Source: Acidiphilium rubrum
Lineage (GTDB): Bacteria > Pseudomonadota > Alphaproteobacteria > Acetobacterales > Acetobacteraceae
Assembly (NCBI RefSeq): GCF_900156265.1
Contig: NZ_FTNE01000023.1
Location: 1-60,510 of the forward strand
Reading direction: 5' to 3'
Length of the DNA stretch: 60,510 nt
Of this stretch, positions 1 through 9,110 are shown piece by piece (within the stretch, counting starts at the first letter, position 1; every line of letters starts with the position of its first letter). The notes below the pieces were generated by a model that did not search any database, was not told where the DNA came from, and saw nothing but the letters and a program-made list of their open reading frames with translations. A program made the position numbers and the translations under genes.

Positions 1-1
1 C

Positions 2-1509
2 GTATCTGCTCAACCCGGCAGGAGTTCGATCGGCATTGATGCTCCGGTGACGGCGTTTTTGATGGCGGTATAGGCATCAACACCGTGCCGAGCGGCGGTG
101 CCGACGACGGATCGGACGTTGGCGAAGAAATCGGCGGCCCAGTTGGACCGGAATCCTCCGGTGACCTTGCGATATGTCGCGGTGGGCCGGAGTTCGCGTT
201 CCGATCCGTTGTTGTCGGCAGCGACCTCGGGGTGGTCGAGAAAGGTGAACAGATGATCACGAACCTTGCCGTATCGTCGGCGTAATCGTCTGCCGTGGCG
301 GTTGATCGGGGCGAGCGCCATGACGGCGTCGAGGTCATGGTCGAGGCGACGCCGCCAGGCACGCCTTGTGGCATCCGCGAGGGTGCGATGGCGCCGTGCC
401 AGCACGACGGCGCGGAGCAGGAGAGCCTTCATTCGGGGTGCGAAGATCTCATCGCCGGCTTCGATCGCGAATTTGCAGTCACGGAGTTGGTGGGCGAGGC
501 AAATCTGCCAGTTATCGGCATGATTGCGCTGGGCGCCATAGAGATCGGAGACCCAGATCGCGGGGCGATGGCCGTCCATGATCTCCGCGACGACGTTGGC
601 GCCCCGGCTTGGCCGGATGACATGGATGACGACGTCGTCGTTCTGAAAGACCCAGTTCCAATGGGTCCGGCCGTTGATCCGCACTGAGGTTTCGTCGGAA
701 CAGACGACGCGTGCGCGGCGCAGCCGAGCGAGGATGGCGCCGACATCGGCATCGAAGCCCGGCTTGGCGCGTCGGAATGCGGCATCCAGCGCGCCTTCAC
801 TGATCGCCAGGGCGAAAAGTTCGGTGAACAGGCGCGACAGCCGCCGGTAGCTGACAGCATGGATAACGCGCAGGTAAATCGCGAGCGCCACGAGGTTGAG
901 GCTGAAGGGGGTACCGGCTTCCATGCCTTCCGGGACGGCGGCCAGCGTGGTCGCCCCACAGCACGGACAATGGCCGGCATAGCGTTCGACGCGGGTGACG
1001 ACCGGCTTGATCGGCGGCAGATCGATCTTGTCATAGCGCTGCGCGAGGCGCTGATCCGCATCAGTCAGCCCGGCACGGCAGTGCTGGCAATGCCCGGCTT
1101 TCGCGATCACCGTCTGGTCGGGGGTCTCGGCAAGCAAGCGACCGCCACCCGCACGGCCGAGACTGCCTTTGCGTGGCCCCTTGCGCGGAGATTTCTTAGG
1201 CCGGTTTGGCTTCTGCCCGCGCGATGGCGGCAGGCTCGAATTATCCGGCCGCTTCGCCGGCTCGTTCAGCCGCGCCTCCAACTCTGCAATCCGGCGTTCC
1301 GCAGCAGCAAGCCGGACCGTCAGTTCCTCGTTCCGCCGCTCCGAAACTTGCAGTGCATCCCACAGAGCGCGGATCAGCGCGTCTTTCTCAGCGTGCGACA
1401 GAAGGGATAAATCAGGAAGCTCGGTCACGCCTCCGTCGAATCCCATCCGACGTGGTCACGTCAATTCACAATCGATTCAACACGCCGCCCGGCGGGGATG
1501 AGCAGCTAC
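2..1509. mobile_element. IS66-family insertion sequence, single-ORF type
   Basis: The two ends form an imperfect inverted repeat. The left end reads GTATCTGCTCAACCC and the complement of the right end reads GTAGCTGCTCATCCC, so 13 of 15 bases match. A single transposase gene fills the element and no tnpA or tnpB partner is present, as in the short single-ORF branch of IS66. The left flank lies outside the window, so the target duplication cannot be confirmed; the right flank begins GGAAATTC. Confidence 0.8.
10..1446 (-). CDS. IS66-family transposase (TnpC type)
   Basis: This 478-residue protein has the IS66 order of parts. A coiled-coil leader (about residues 20-65) is followed by a basic, Pro-rich linker with the sequence RPDNSSLPPSRGQKPNRP. 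Next comes a zinc-ribbon-like CQHC...CPCC segment (about 120-165) and then the DDE catalytic domain, with a VCSDETSVRI motif and a late DNNGSERELRP motif that carries the last acidic residue. Length is normal for the family and no frameshift is visible, so it may be active. It is unrelated to the conjugation genes. Confidence 0.95.
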   Translation of the reverse strand: MGFDGGVTELPDLSLLSHAEKDALIRALWDALQVSERRNEELTVRLAAAERRIAELEARLNEPAKRPDNSSLPPSRGQKPNRPKKSPRKGPRKGSLGRAGGGRLLAETPDQTVIAKAGHCQHCRAGLTDADQRLAQRYDKIDLPPIKPVVTRVERYAGHCPCCGATTLAAVPEGMEAGTPFSLNLVALAIYLRVIHAVSYRRLSRLFTELFALAISEGALDAAFRRAKPGFDADVGAILARLRRARVVCSDETSVRINGRTHWNWVFQNDDVVIHVIRPSRGANVVAEIMDGHRPAIWVSDLYGAQRNHADNWQICLAHQLRDCKFAIEAGDEIFAPRMKALLLRAVVLARRHRTLADATRRAWRRRLDHDLDAVMALAPINRHGRRLRRRYGKVRDHLFTFLDHPEVAADNNGSERELRPTATYRKVTGGFRSNWAADFFANVRSVVGTAARHGVDAYTAIKNAVTGASMPIELLPG

Positions 1510-1568
1510 GGAAATTCACCCTTCAATGGTATGATTGCTAAACAAGCAAAACCAAAGGGAGTCAGGAA

Positions 1569-2474
1569 GTGCGCAAGGACATTGAATTTTCAACGGAAGA
1601 TGGGACGATACTCCGCGGGTGGCATTTTACACCGGCGAGCCTCAGCGGGTCAGTTCCGACAATTATAATGGCTCATGGTTTTTCAGCCGTCAAGGAAATG
1701 CACCTTGATCGGTTCGCCGAAATCTTCTGCCAAGCCGGCATGGCGGCGCTGGTTTTCGATAATCGTAATTTCGGGGGCAGTGACGGCGAGCCGCGTCAGG
1801 AGATCGATCCGTGGCAGCAAATTCGGGATTATCGCGACGCGATTACGTTTGCTGAAACTCTGCCAGAAACGGATCGGCTGAAAATTGGTATCTGGGGATC
1901 GAGCTATTCTGGTGGGCATGTGCTCGTTGTGGCGGCCACTGACCGCCGGGTGAAGGCAGTTGTGTCGCAAGTTCCGCTAATAAGTGGTCACGCCAATGCG
2001 AGGCGGTTGATCCGGTCAGACGTATTCAGTGGACTCCACAGCATGTTCGATGAAGACCGACGGAACCGGTACAAAGGAGGTCAGCCCGCGATGATTCCGG
2101 TTGTGACGGAGGACTCCACTGGTCCCGCAGCGCTGCCGACGGCGGATTCCTGGGCTTGGTTCACTGCGACCCACAGGGAGCGGGCGCCCTCCTGGCGGAA
2201 TGAGGTAACTCTGCGTTCAGTGGAGATGTTCACTGAATATGAACCCGGGATCCATATCGCGCACATTAGTCCGACGCCGCTTTTGTTGATCGTCGGTCTT
2301 GGCGATCATCTGACCGTCGCGGATCAGGCATTGTCAGCTTACGAGCAAGCGCTGCAACCCAAGAAGCTTGTAATGCTGAACGGCGGCCATTTTGACGCAT
2401 ACGTTCACGATTTTGACAAGGCTTCTGGAGCGGCCTGCGCCTGGTTCAAGGAACATCTTGCGTCCGCCTCTTAG
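1569..2474 (+). CDS. alpha/beta hydrolase (dienelactone-hydrolase/esterase-like)
   Basis: A 301-residue alpha/beta-hydrolase. An HGFSAVKE oxyanion region lies near residue 37, the nucleophile elbow GSSYSGG near 109, an acidic residue in GLGDHLT near 245 and the catalytic His in NGGHFDAY near 275. The closest relatives are probably X-Pro-dipeptidyl-peptidase or dienelactone-hydrolase-like esterases; the substrate is unknown. The GTG start follows AGGGAG. The stop codon TAG is created by the junction with the IS5 element: bases 2472-2473 are target DNA and 2474 is the first IS base. Without the insertion the gene would have one more residue (Tyr) and then stop, so function is probably intact. 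Confidence 0.88.
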   Translation: MRKDIEFSTEDGTILRGWHFTPASLSGSVPTIIMAHGFSAVKEMHLDRFAEIFCQAGMAALVFDNRNFGGSDGEPRQEIDPWQQIRDYRDAITFAETLPETDRLKIGIWGSSYSGGHVLVVAATDRRVKAVVSQVPLISGHANARRLIRSDVFSGLHSMFDEDRRNRYKGGQPAMIPVVTEDSTGPAALPTADSWAWFTATHRERAPSWRNEVTLRSVEMFTEYEPGIHIAHISPTPLLLIVGLGDHLTVADQALSAYEQALQPKKLVMLNGGHFDAYVHDFDKASGAACAWFKEHLASAS

Positions 2475-3405
2475 AGCCCGAATCTGAATGGTAGTGCGGC
2501 TATCGTTGACGGGCGATTTTCCTTGTGAGCAGGCGGATATGGGCGAGGAAGAGCCATGCGGTGGCGCTGGTAACGGTGGCCTCGAAATCCTTTGCGAGGC
2601 GCCGGCATCTGCCGAGCCAGGCGAAGGTTCTTTCCACCACCCAGCGTCGCGGCAGGAGTTCGAACCCGCTGGCGGCGTCCGACCGCTTGACGATCTGAAT
2701 GGTCCATTTGCCGATTTTGGCGAGGCGCCCATTGAGTTTGGGGCCGGCATAGCCGCCATCGGCAAACACATGCCGCAACCAGGGATACAGGGATTTGACG
2801 GATTTGAGCACGTCGGGCGCCCCATCCCGGTCCTGAATGCCGGCATGATGAACGATCGCACCGACGAGGTGGCCGATTGTATCGGTGATGATGTGACGCT
2901 TGCGGCCCTTGATCTTCTTGCCGGCATCGAACCCACGCGGGCCTCCGGCTTCGGTGGTCTTGACCGACTGACTGTCGATCACGCCGGCTGTAGGCGAAGC
3001 CTCTCGTCCAGCCATTTCCCGCGCCTGCATGACCAGGACGTGATTGATGCGATCGAGCGTGCCGTCGCGACAGAAGCGGTAGAAATACCCCTGCACGGTG
3101 GTGAACGGCGCGAATTCCTTCGGGATCTGCCGCCACTGGCAGCCGGTCGCCAGCATATAGAAGATGGCCTCCATGATCCGTCGTTGCGCCACCGTTCGGG
3201 GCCGACCCCGATGCGACGGCGTCGGCATGAACGGTTCGATCAAGGCCCATTCGGCATCGGTGAGGTCGCTTGCGTAGCGCAATCCGGCCCGGCAATATCG
3301 TTGCCGAGCGATTTCAGTCCAGGCCATCGTGTCTCCGTTCGTCATCGCAAACGAACTGAATCACAACCTACTGAAATCGTTCAACTATCATTTTCGGTCC
3401 GGCTC
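2474..3405. mobile_element. IS5-family insertion sequence with TTA target duplication
   Basis: A 932-bp element. Its ends are imperfect inverted repeats: GAGCCCGAATCTGAATGG on the left against GAGCCGGACCGAAAATGA as the complement of the right end. It is flanked by direct TTA copies at 2471-2473 and 3406-3408, a 3-bp duplication usual for several IS5 groups. One transposase gene fills it on the minus strand. Removing the element and one TTA restores the end of the upstream hydrolase gene. Confidence 0.9.
2500..3327 (-). CDS. IS5-family transposase
   Basis: A 275-residue DDE transposase. The N-terminal DUF4096-like region (LTDAEWALIEPFMP) comes first. The catalytic core has Asp in AGVIDSQSVKT, a second Asp in HVFADGGYAG and the Glu of the WVVERTFAW signature. 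The start at 3327 gives the common MAWTEIARQRY opening and has GGAG 7 bases upstream; an upstream ATG at 3345 adds six residues. The gene is a single uninterrupted frame and needs no programmed frameshift. Confidence 0.95.
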   Translation of the reverse strand: MAWTEIARQRYCRAGLRYASDLTDAEWALIEPFMPTPSHRGRPRTVAQRRIMEAIFYMLATGCQWRQIPKEFAPFTTVQGYFYRFCRDGTLDRINHVLVMQAREMAGREASPTAGVIDSQSVKTTEAGGPRGFDAGKKIKGRKRHIITDTIGHLVGAIVHHAGIQDRDGAPDVLKSVKSLYPWLRHVFADGGYAGPKLNGRLAKIGKWTIQIVKRSDAASGFELLPRRWVVERTFAWLGRCRRLAKDFEATVTSATAWLFLAHIRLLTRKIARQR

Positions 3406-3558
3406 TTATTAGAGTAAGGCCCATTTTGCGTCCACCAAATATGTGAAACACCTCGTTTGGTTTGGATTTAAAAGCGGGCACCAGCGGGCAAGTATAGTCA
3501 ACAGTTCATTATTATTATTTTTCGACAATAGTAAAACCTAAAAAATGGGGGAAATGTA

Positions 3559-4359
3559 ATGCAACATATCGCCGTTAATGGCTGCAAACTATGGGTCGAA
3601 GACACCGGGGATATTGCTAAGCCCGCAATTCTGTTTAGCCACTCCCTATTTTTTGATCATACGATGTTTCATCACCAGCGAGACGAACTGGCCGGTGATT
3701 ATCGGATAGTGGCGTATGATCATCGTGGCCAAGGTAGGAGCAGTCCGGCCGAGCGCGCCGAGCAATCGATGGACCATCTGACCGAGGACGCGGCAGGTCT
3801 TATCAGCGCGCTAAACCTTGCGCCATGTCACGTCATCGGGAATTCTATGGGCGGTTTTATTGCGCTCAGGCTTGCTGCCCGATACCCCGATTTGATTGCG
3901 TCGGTTGTGCCGATAAACTCGTCTGGTGAAGAAGAGCATAAGAAGAAGGATTTTGCTCCGCTCGTTGAGTCGATGGCAGCAAACGGAACTGAACCCTTAA
4001 TTGATACGCTCATGTATATCATGTTCGGTGATACTTTTCTTGCGGATCCAGATCGCGTCAAAGAAAAAAACCATTGGCGTCAGAAGATGCTGAATCTTCC
4101 TAAATCCATTGCGGATTCAGCACATCAAGTCGTTTTCCGTCAGTCGATTCTTCATGAGTTGAAAGATTGTCGTGTTCCTGTGTTTGCTATCGCCGGCGAC
4201 GAGGATCATGCTTATGGCGCCAAGGAAGCGAAAAACATAGCTACAGCGTCAGGAGGAAAGTATCACGTTGTTGATAAAACCGGGCACTCGGCATCAATTG
4301 AGAAATATAAAGTCATCAATGAGTTAATAATAAATCACATCAAAAATACGAATAAATAA
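3559..4359 (+). CDS. alpha/beta hydrolase (3-oxoadipate enol-lactonase-like)
   Basis: A 266-residue alpha/beta-hydrolase with the compact fold of PcaD-type lactonases and haloperoxidase-like esterases. It shows an SHSLFFD oxyanion segment, the YDHRGQGRS turn, the nucleophile elbow GNSMGG (about residue 95), an acidic residue in AGDEDHAY and a C-terminal His in KTGHSASIEK. The ATG is preceded by GGGGGAAA. The gene is clearly more AT-rich than the neighbouring transfer genes, as is the 150 bp before it, which suggests separate acquisition. The substrate cannot be named from sequence. Confidence 0.88.
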   Translation: MQHIAVNGCKLWVEDTGDIAKPAILFSHSLFFDHTMFHHQRDELAGDYRIVAYDHRGQGRSSPAERAEQSMDHLTEDAAGLISALNLAPCHVIGNSMGGFIALRLAARYPDLIASVVPINSSGEEEHKKKDFAPLVESMAANGTEPLIDTLMYIMFGDTFLADPDRVKEKNHWRQKMLNLPKSIADSAHQVVFRQSILHELKDCRVPVFAIAGDEDHAYGAKEAKNIATASGGKYHVVDKTGHSASIEKYKVINELIINHIKNTNK

Positions 4360-4464
4360 TCAATAGAAACGTGTTTCAGTAGCACCATCATGAAAAACGT
4401 CCGGCGACTTTTGCTGTCTGTACGAAAGCCTGGGTATGCGCTAGGCTTTGATTATTTAACCTTC

Positions 4465-4510
4465 AAAACGGCCTGTTTTCTTTTCCGCTCACCGGCACGG
4501 GCCGTTTTTT
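4465..4510. terminator. bidirectional terminator-like hairpin
   Basis: AAAACGGCC at 4465-4473 pairs with GGCCGTTTT at 4500-4508 and a T run follows. The loop is long (26 nt). It lies between the convergent hydrolase and HNH-like genes and could serve both strands, because the stem begins with A residues and ends with T residues. Confidence 0.6.
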
Positions 4511-4534
4511 GATCCCCGTCCGGAGCGGTCCGCG

Positions 4535-5641
4535 TCAAGTTTTTGTCCTACCCGCCGGCTCCCTACCCACTCCGTTTTTAGGTCTCCTCTGCTTGATCAC
4601 CTTCCCGTTCATCCCACCAGACAGCTTGGCGGCAGCAACCCGTCGTGGCCCCAGAACGTTATAAAGACGCGTCAGATTGATGCCGGTGATCTCCACGATC
4701 TCAAGCGTCAGATACTTGTCTATCCGAGGCCATAATTTTTTTGCTTTGGCCATCGCGCGCTTGTCAGCTTCAGGGTCAGGTTCACGATAGTTCGAGATCA
4801 ACCGACCTTTCGGAGCATCCGGGTAGTAGGCGGCAACCTGTCGTGACCCCAGAACGTGGTGCAGACGATACAGCTTGATACCGGTGATCGCCGAGATCTC
4901 ATCCGCCGTATACTCCTTCAACAGAGGCCATAACCTCTTTGCTTCGGCCATCGCTGGTGCGTCAGGCTGCAAGCACGTAAAACGACGATAACCAGAATTA
5001 AGCGATCTGGCCCCAAACCGAACCGCAATACGATCCGCGGGTGGTGCTACCGGAGGGTCGGGATAGTTCACGATCAGCCGATCATTGGGCGCGGGCAATT
5101 TGGCGAATGCCCGTTGGGTCAGGATCGATATATCGGACCGCCATTTGATCTTCGCCAAACCCTCGATGGTTCGCTGCTGTTCAGCCGCGTAGACTTGCAG
5201 TTGCTCGTAGGTGATATCCCGGCCTCGCCGCATCTGCGCGTCTCTCGGATCGAGGGGATGAAGCGGCCGGTCGAACTTACGCAGGCTGGCGATATGGCAC
5301 TGCTTGCAGAGGCATAGCAGCCGACGAAGGGTACGAATTTTGCTGCGTTTGTCATATTCCCACCGGTCGAACGGCCGCTGGAAATTTGTCCTGCCGCAGG
5401 CCTCGCATTTGAATTCGGAGCGACGAACCACGAGCCGCTTCAAATCCAGGAACATATCCCTATCGAGCAAGTCGGCGAGAAGTGGCATGGTGGGGCCATG
5501 CGGTTCATACCCCAGCAGATTGCCGCCCAGACTGCGATCCTCCCCGGCGATCGGCGTGTGAACTTCGTCGTCGGTCCAGAGTATGTGGCCGGCACGGAAG
5601 GGGGTCCGAGCGATCCGGGGAAGTCCACTGGCCCTTCGCAT
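4535..5641 (-). CDS. zinc-finger/HNH-like protein with two C-terminal tandem repeats
   Basis: A 368-residue protein of unknown function. Near residues 79-116 it has a CxxC...CxCxxCH arrangement (CEACG then CLCKQCH) with an intervening RPFDRWEYD, as in zinc-ribbon or HNH endonuclease folds, but the catalytic His pair is not clear. The last third holds two copies of a roughly 55-residue unit: AKRLWPLLKEYTADEISAIT then AKKLWPRIDKYLTLEIVEIT, each followed by GI-L-RL--VLG-R-VAA. These read like helix-turn-helix units. The start is uncertain (GTG-ATG, weak SD). It lies 34 nt downstream of an exported protein gene on the same strand. Confidence 0.6.
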   Translation of the reverse strand: MRRASGLPRIARTPFRAGHILWTDDEVHTPIAGEDRSLGGNLLGYEPHGPTMPLLADLLDRDMFLDLKRLVVRRSEFKCEACGRTNFQRPFDRWEYDKRSKIRTLRRLLCLCKQCHIASLRKFDRPLHPLDPRDAQMRRGRDITYEQLQVYAAEQQRTIEGLAKIKWRSDISILTQRAFAKLPAPNDRLIVNYPDPPVAPPADRIAVRFGARSLNSGYRRFTCLQPDAPAMAEAKRLWPLLKEYTADEISAITGIKLYRLHHVLGSRQVAAYYPDAPKGRLISNYREPDPEADKRAMAKAKKLWPRIDKYLTLEIVEITGINLTRLYNVLGPRRVAAAKLSGGMNGKVIKQRRPKNGVGREPAGRTKT

Positions 5642-5678
5642 CACGGCGTCCGCAGCCAGGTCACGATTATCGGCACGC

Positions 5679-6158
5679 TCAATGGTCGCCTTGTCCTGCC
5701 GTTTGGTGGTAATCCTGCCCGCTTATCAGCAGAATGCTCGACATCAGGTGATTTCGTTCAGCCGCAGGGTGGATACCGGCGTTCCTGAGAACGGTGCCGG
5801 TCCGGCCAAAAAACTCCGTCTGGGTGTAATAGGGCAGTGGCGGAAACCCGTGTAGCCGTGTCATCGCGATCGACATCTCATAGGCCGCGGAATCCTCGCC
5901 GAGACACTCGATCTTGCCCAGGGTCAAGCCGGGCGACGTTGCCATCACCCGATAGCACCCGTTTACCGCCTGCACGACCTGGGACATGCCACCGCTCTGA
6001 TCGTATTTCCGGAACAGCTGGACGCCGGCATAGACGGCGCGAGGGATCGGCTGGGCCGGCAGGGCCGCCCGACACGATGCCGAGATCAGCATTGCCAGAG
6101 CGAACCCCGTCAGGCTGACCCGGATTGCGAACATACCCTGATGCTCCATTCTATCCAT
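5679..6158 (-). CDS. exported protein, paralogue of the lipoprotein at 19283-19909
   Basis: 159 residues with an N-terminal signal peptide (FAIRVSLTGFALAMLISASC...). The Cys at the end of the hydrophobic stretch could be a weak lipobox, but a cleaved secretory signal is also possible. Its middle aligns by eye with the lipoprotein at 19283-19909: both have VQA/VQASV--CY, a Cys before a D-[ST]-AAY segment, then a GFP--P[YF] motif and an F-RR/FGR region. Function is unknown. Translation may begin at the first or ninth codon (MFAIRV). It lies downstream of dotL. Confidence 0.6.
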   Translation of the reverse strand: MDRMEHQGMFAIRVSLTGFALAMLISASCRAALPAQPIPRAVYAGVQLFRKYDQSGGMSQVVQAVNGCYRVMATSPGLTLGKIECLGEDSAAYEMSIAMTRLHGFPPLPYYTQTEFFGRTGTVLRNAGIHPAAERNHLMSSILLISGQDYHQTAGQGDH

Positions 6159-6255
6159 CCCTTGATGAAAGTTTATTCACACGAATCGTGGTTGGCAAAT
6201 GTTTCGGACTCGGCAGTTCGGCAGCCCCGATTGAGCGGTATTCCGATCGCCCGCA

Positions 6256-6433
6256 TTATCGATATCGCCGGGTTAAGCGCCTGAATCCGCCAAGCCGGGC
6301 ACTGCAGAGCACAACCGTCCCGGCGGCAGCGCCAATCGCCAGGGCCTGCGGCAAGGTAAGGTGCCGCATGATCCGGAATTCGATGTCGTAGATTGCGGCG
6401 CGCTCGCTCGATCGAATGGATCAGGCCGTGCAC
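6256..6433 (-). pseudogene. small frameshifted gene downstream of dotL
   Basis: After dotL, a GTG at 6433 with GGGGAGG upstream opens VHGLIHSIERA. A second frame then continues sensibly as AIYDIEFRIMRHLTLPQALA and ends in a short hydrophobic segment and RRLTRRYR, stopping at 6256. The two join if one copy of a tandem GCTC at 6402-6409 (plus strand) is removed, giving a coherent 57-residue membrane protein. This is either a slippage mutation or a sequencing error. Alternatively, a 37-residue ORF starts at 6369. Confidence 0.45.
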
Positions 6434-6452
6434 GGAATCCTCCCCTGCCTGA

Positions 6453-9110
6453 TCATTGTCCCGGGCTCATGCGCCGCTGGATCGTGGCATCTGGCGCCGG
6501 TTCGGTTTCAGTCGCAGCAGCGCGGTCATGGGAGGCGGGCGACGCGGGCGGAGCAGGAGGTGCGCCCTGCGCGAGCTTCGCCGCGCCCTGTTCACCCTTT
6601 CCTGCCTGCCCCGGCGTCGAGGGATCATCCGCCGACCCGCTCTCGTGTGCCGGCGGCACCGGGAGCTCCGCCATCAGGACGACTTCGCCCGGTTCGGTCG
6701 AGCCCGACGGCGGGATCGCTTGGCCGAAGACCGCGATGAGATGGTCCAGACTGGCGAGGTAGGCCTGCACCGCGATGCCGCCCAGCGCCGCCTGGATCCG
6801 CAGTTCCTCATCTGGGATGAGCGTCATGAGATTGCGGCCAGCCGGTGACGGCTGCTGATCCGGTGGAGCCCCCTCGACCGGTCGGCCCGCGCCGGTTTTG
6901 GCGTCATCACGGTGGATGACAGGGCGCTGGAGCATGAAGCGTTTCAAATCATAGCGGGGACGCTTGCTCCCATCGCCGTCCGGTGCATTTTCGGGCATGC
7001 GCGGAAACACCTGGAACGCCTGATAGTAGAGGCCGGGTGCCCGCATTGCCGGATCAAGACCGGCGAGTGCCGCGGTGGCAGCACCGCCGAACGCCGCATC
7101 GCCGGCCTCACCGACCAACGCGCCAGGTGCGGCTTTCAGCATCACCGCCTCGATCGTCGGCGCCAGTGATCGGATGATCGCCTCGAACGCCCCGCCCGGC
7201 TCGGCCGTCGCCGGCGCATCTTCCTTCAGCGCGGTGAGTGCTGCCTGAACCCAGCCCGCGCGCGTCATGCCCGCCTGCTTTCCGGCGGGCAGCAAGGCAA
7301 TCGGGCGATTGATCCGCAAAGCCCCCTGCGCCTTCGGCTCAGCATCGAACGTCTTGGCATAGACCCGGAAGCGCCCGTAGAGCATGATCGCCTCGCCCTC
7401 GATCAATCCCCTGACATCCTGCCAGTCGACCCGCGAGACCTGGCGGACCTCGGCCTGCATGCCCTCGGAATATCCGCCCACCCCCGTCGCATCGAAACGG
7501 CTCGCCTGGGTCACATAGGTGTCGCCGGCGGTCTTCTCGATATAGGTCCTGGTCTCGGAGCCTTCCTGCAGCCGGGTGATGATCTGGAGATTGGCGTTGC
7601 CGAGCATGGACAGCGCTGATTCCCCCATCCTGACCTTGAGCGCCACGATCTCCTGAAACCCGAGCAGGAAGAACAAGCCGAGCTTGCGCCCCATCGCCAT
7701 CATCTTGTCCATCGAGGTCACGGCGTAGTAACCGACCTCATCGAAGATCACCGGGAACGGCGTCGCGGACTCGGCCGCGTTGTTCGCGATGATATCGTCG
7801 AAATTTCCCTCGAGATCCGCCCCCAAGGTCTGCGCCATCATGTTGCGCAACGTCGCCACGACGATCTTGCCCAGCGCCGCCGTGCTTTCGCCGGAGTTCT
7901 CCAGGGTCGGGAGATTGACCGCCAGTATCCGGCGGTTGAGCACGATATCGCGCATGTCGATGTCGCTGCTCTCGACCTTGAAGATGTGACCGAGCGATAC
8001 CGCCATCTGGGTGAAGGTCTGGGAGAAGTGCATCACGGCAAAGGAATGCTGCCGTGCCGGTTCATCGCTCCGCCGCAGGGCCTCCTCGATCTTCGCGGCG
8101 GAGGTATCCTTGCCGAAACTGCCGACATCGAACCCGCCGGTCTCGCCCAGATAGGCTTGCAGCGGGAACAGATAGGCGGGGGGTATTGCCGGTTCCTCCT
8201 TGAGATCGATCTCCGTGAATGTGCCGGCCTCGGGATCGCGCAGGCGGTATTTCGCGTGCAGCGCCAGGGCGATGACCGAGCGCAGTTCGGTTGCGAGGCG
8301 GATCTTCTCGATATCGATCGGGATGTTGCGGTTGTCGCGCAGCCAGACCAGCACGGGGGCCAGGGCACCGAGTAGAGCAACCGCGCGCGAGAGAAAGACG
8401 CCATTCGGATCGTTGGCGCCGCCCTGCGGGTTGCGCTCGATCTGGCTGACCAGCAATTCACGCAGCACATCGGCGTTGCACGACGCGAACGGATTGAAGG
8501 TGTTGGTATCGCGATTGCCGCTCGCGACCAGAAAATTCAGCGCCACCACGTCATCCTCGCGGTTGAAGCGGCGGGCCTGGGAATAGAGCATGGCGTAGAG
8601 GCTGTTATCCGCCTTGCCGTCGACGAAGATGAACCCGCTGCCGTGGATGAGGGAATTCGCGACCATGCTGACCAGGGTGTAGGTCTTCCCTGCGCCGGTC
8701 GTGCCCGGGACCACGCCATGCTGACGGCAATCCTCGTTGGTGAGCCAGATCTGTTGCCCGGTCCGAAAATCCGCTCCCAGATAGAAGATCCCGGCCGGCT
8801 TCTGCGCCGAACGGTCCCGCGGCGAGGGATGGTTGCGATCACGCCCGCGGGCGTAGCTCGGCAGGCGCATCGGCAGGATGGTCGGGCGTGTCAGCACATA
8901 GGCGGCGATGATGATGGAAATGACCACGACAGGATCGAGGATCACCGGCACGAAGAATGATCCGACCCCGCCCGCGATCAGGAGAAAGCCGCTGAGCGGG
9001 GTCTGCAGCGCCTGGAGAAACCGCACCGAACCGGGACGGATATCGCGGGTCAGCTGCGGCCCGGCCCGTTCGGTGTTGGCCTCCGGGCCTTTGACCTCGC
9101 GCGGGATCAT
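6453..9110 (-). CDS. dotL: DotL/IcmO (TrbC-like) type IV coupling ATPase
   Basis: An 885-residue T4BSS coupling protein that would bring DNA and substrate proteins to the channel at the inner membrane. Two N-terminal membrane segments (about residues 38-75) precede the VirD4/FtsK-type ATPase. Walker A is GTTGAGKT at 136-143, and the Walker B region is PFPVIFDEVGYY. The C-terminal 250 residues are low-complexity (Ala/Pro/Gly), where Legionella DotL carries its adaptor-binding tail. The start overlaps the upstream gene as ATGA. Neighbours DotM and, elsewhere, DotN are its known partners. Length is similar to or slightly above the family. Confidence 0.92.
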   Translation of the reverse strand: MIPREVKGPEANTERAGPQLTRDIRPGSVRFLQALQTPLSGFLLIAGGVGSFFVPVILDPVVVISIIIAAYVLTRPTILPMRLPSYARGRDRNHPSPRDRSAQKPAGIFYLGADFRTGQQIWLTNEDCRQHGVVPGTTGAGKTYTLVSMVANSLIHGSGFIFVDGKADNSLYAMLYSQARRFNREDDVVALNFLVASGNRDTNTFNPFASCNADVLRELLVSQIERNPQGGANDPNGVFLSRAVALLGALAPVLVWLRDNRNIPIDIEKIRLATELRSVIALALHAKYRLRDPEAGTFTEIDLKEEPAIPPAYLFPLQAYLGETGGFDVGSFGKDTSAAKIEEALRRSDEPARQHSFAVMHFSQTFTQMAVSLGHIFKVESSDIDMRDIVLNRRILAVNLPTLENSGESTAALGKIVVATLRNMMAQTLGADLEGNFDDIIANNAAESATPFPVIFDEVGYYAVTSMDKMMAMGRKLGLFFLLGFQEIVALKVRMGESALSMLGNANLQIITRLQEGSETRTYIEKTAGDTYVTQASRFDATGVGGYSEGMQAEVRQVSRVDWQDVRGLIEGEAIMLYGRFRVYAKTFDAEPKAQGALRINRPIALLPAGKQAGMTRAGWVQAALTALKEDAPATAEPGGAFEAIIRSLAPTIEAVMLKAAPGALVGEAGDAAFGGAATAALAGLDPAMRAPGLYYQAFQVFPRMPENAPDGDGSKRPRYDLKRFMLQRPVIHRDDAKTGAGRPVEGAPPDQQPSPAGRNLMTLIPDEELRIQAALGGIAVQAYLASLDHLIAVFGQAIPPSGSTEPGEVVLMAELPVPPAHESGSADDPSTPGQAGKGEQGAAKLAQGAPPAPPASPASHDRAAATETEPAPDATIQRRMSPGQ

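Noticed and set aside
85-1501. Several plus-strand frames opposite the IS66 transposase
   Set aside because: They are antisense to a clear full-length transposase, have no SD and read as Arg/Ser/Pro-rich shadows.
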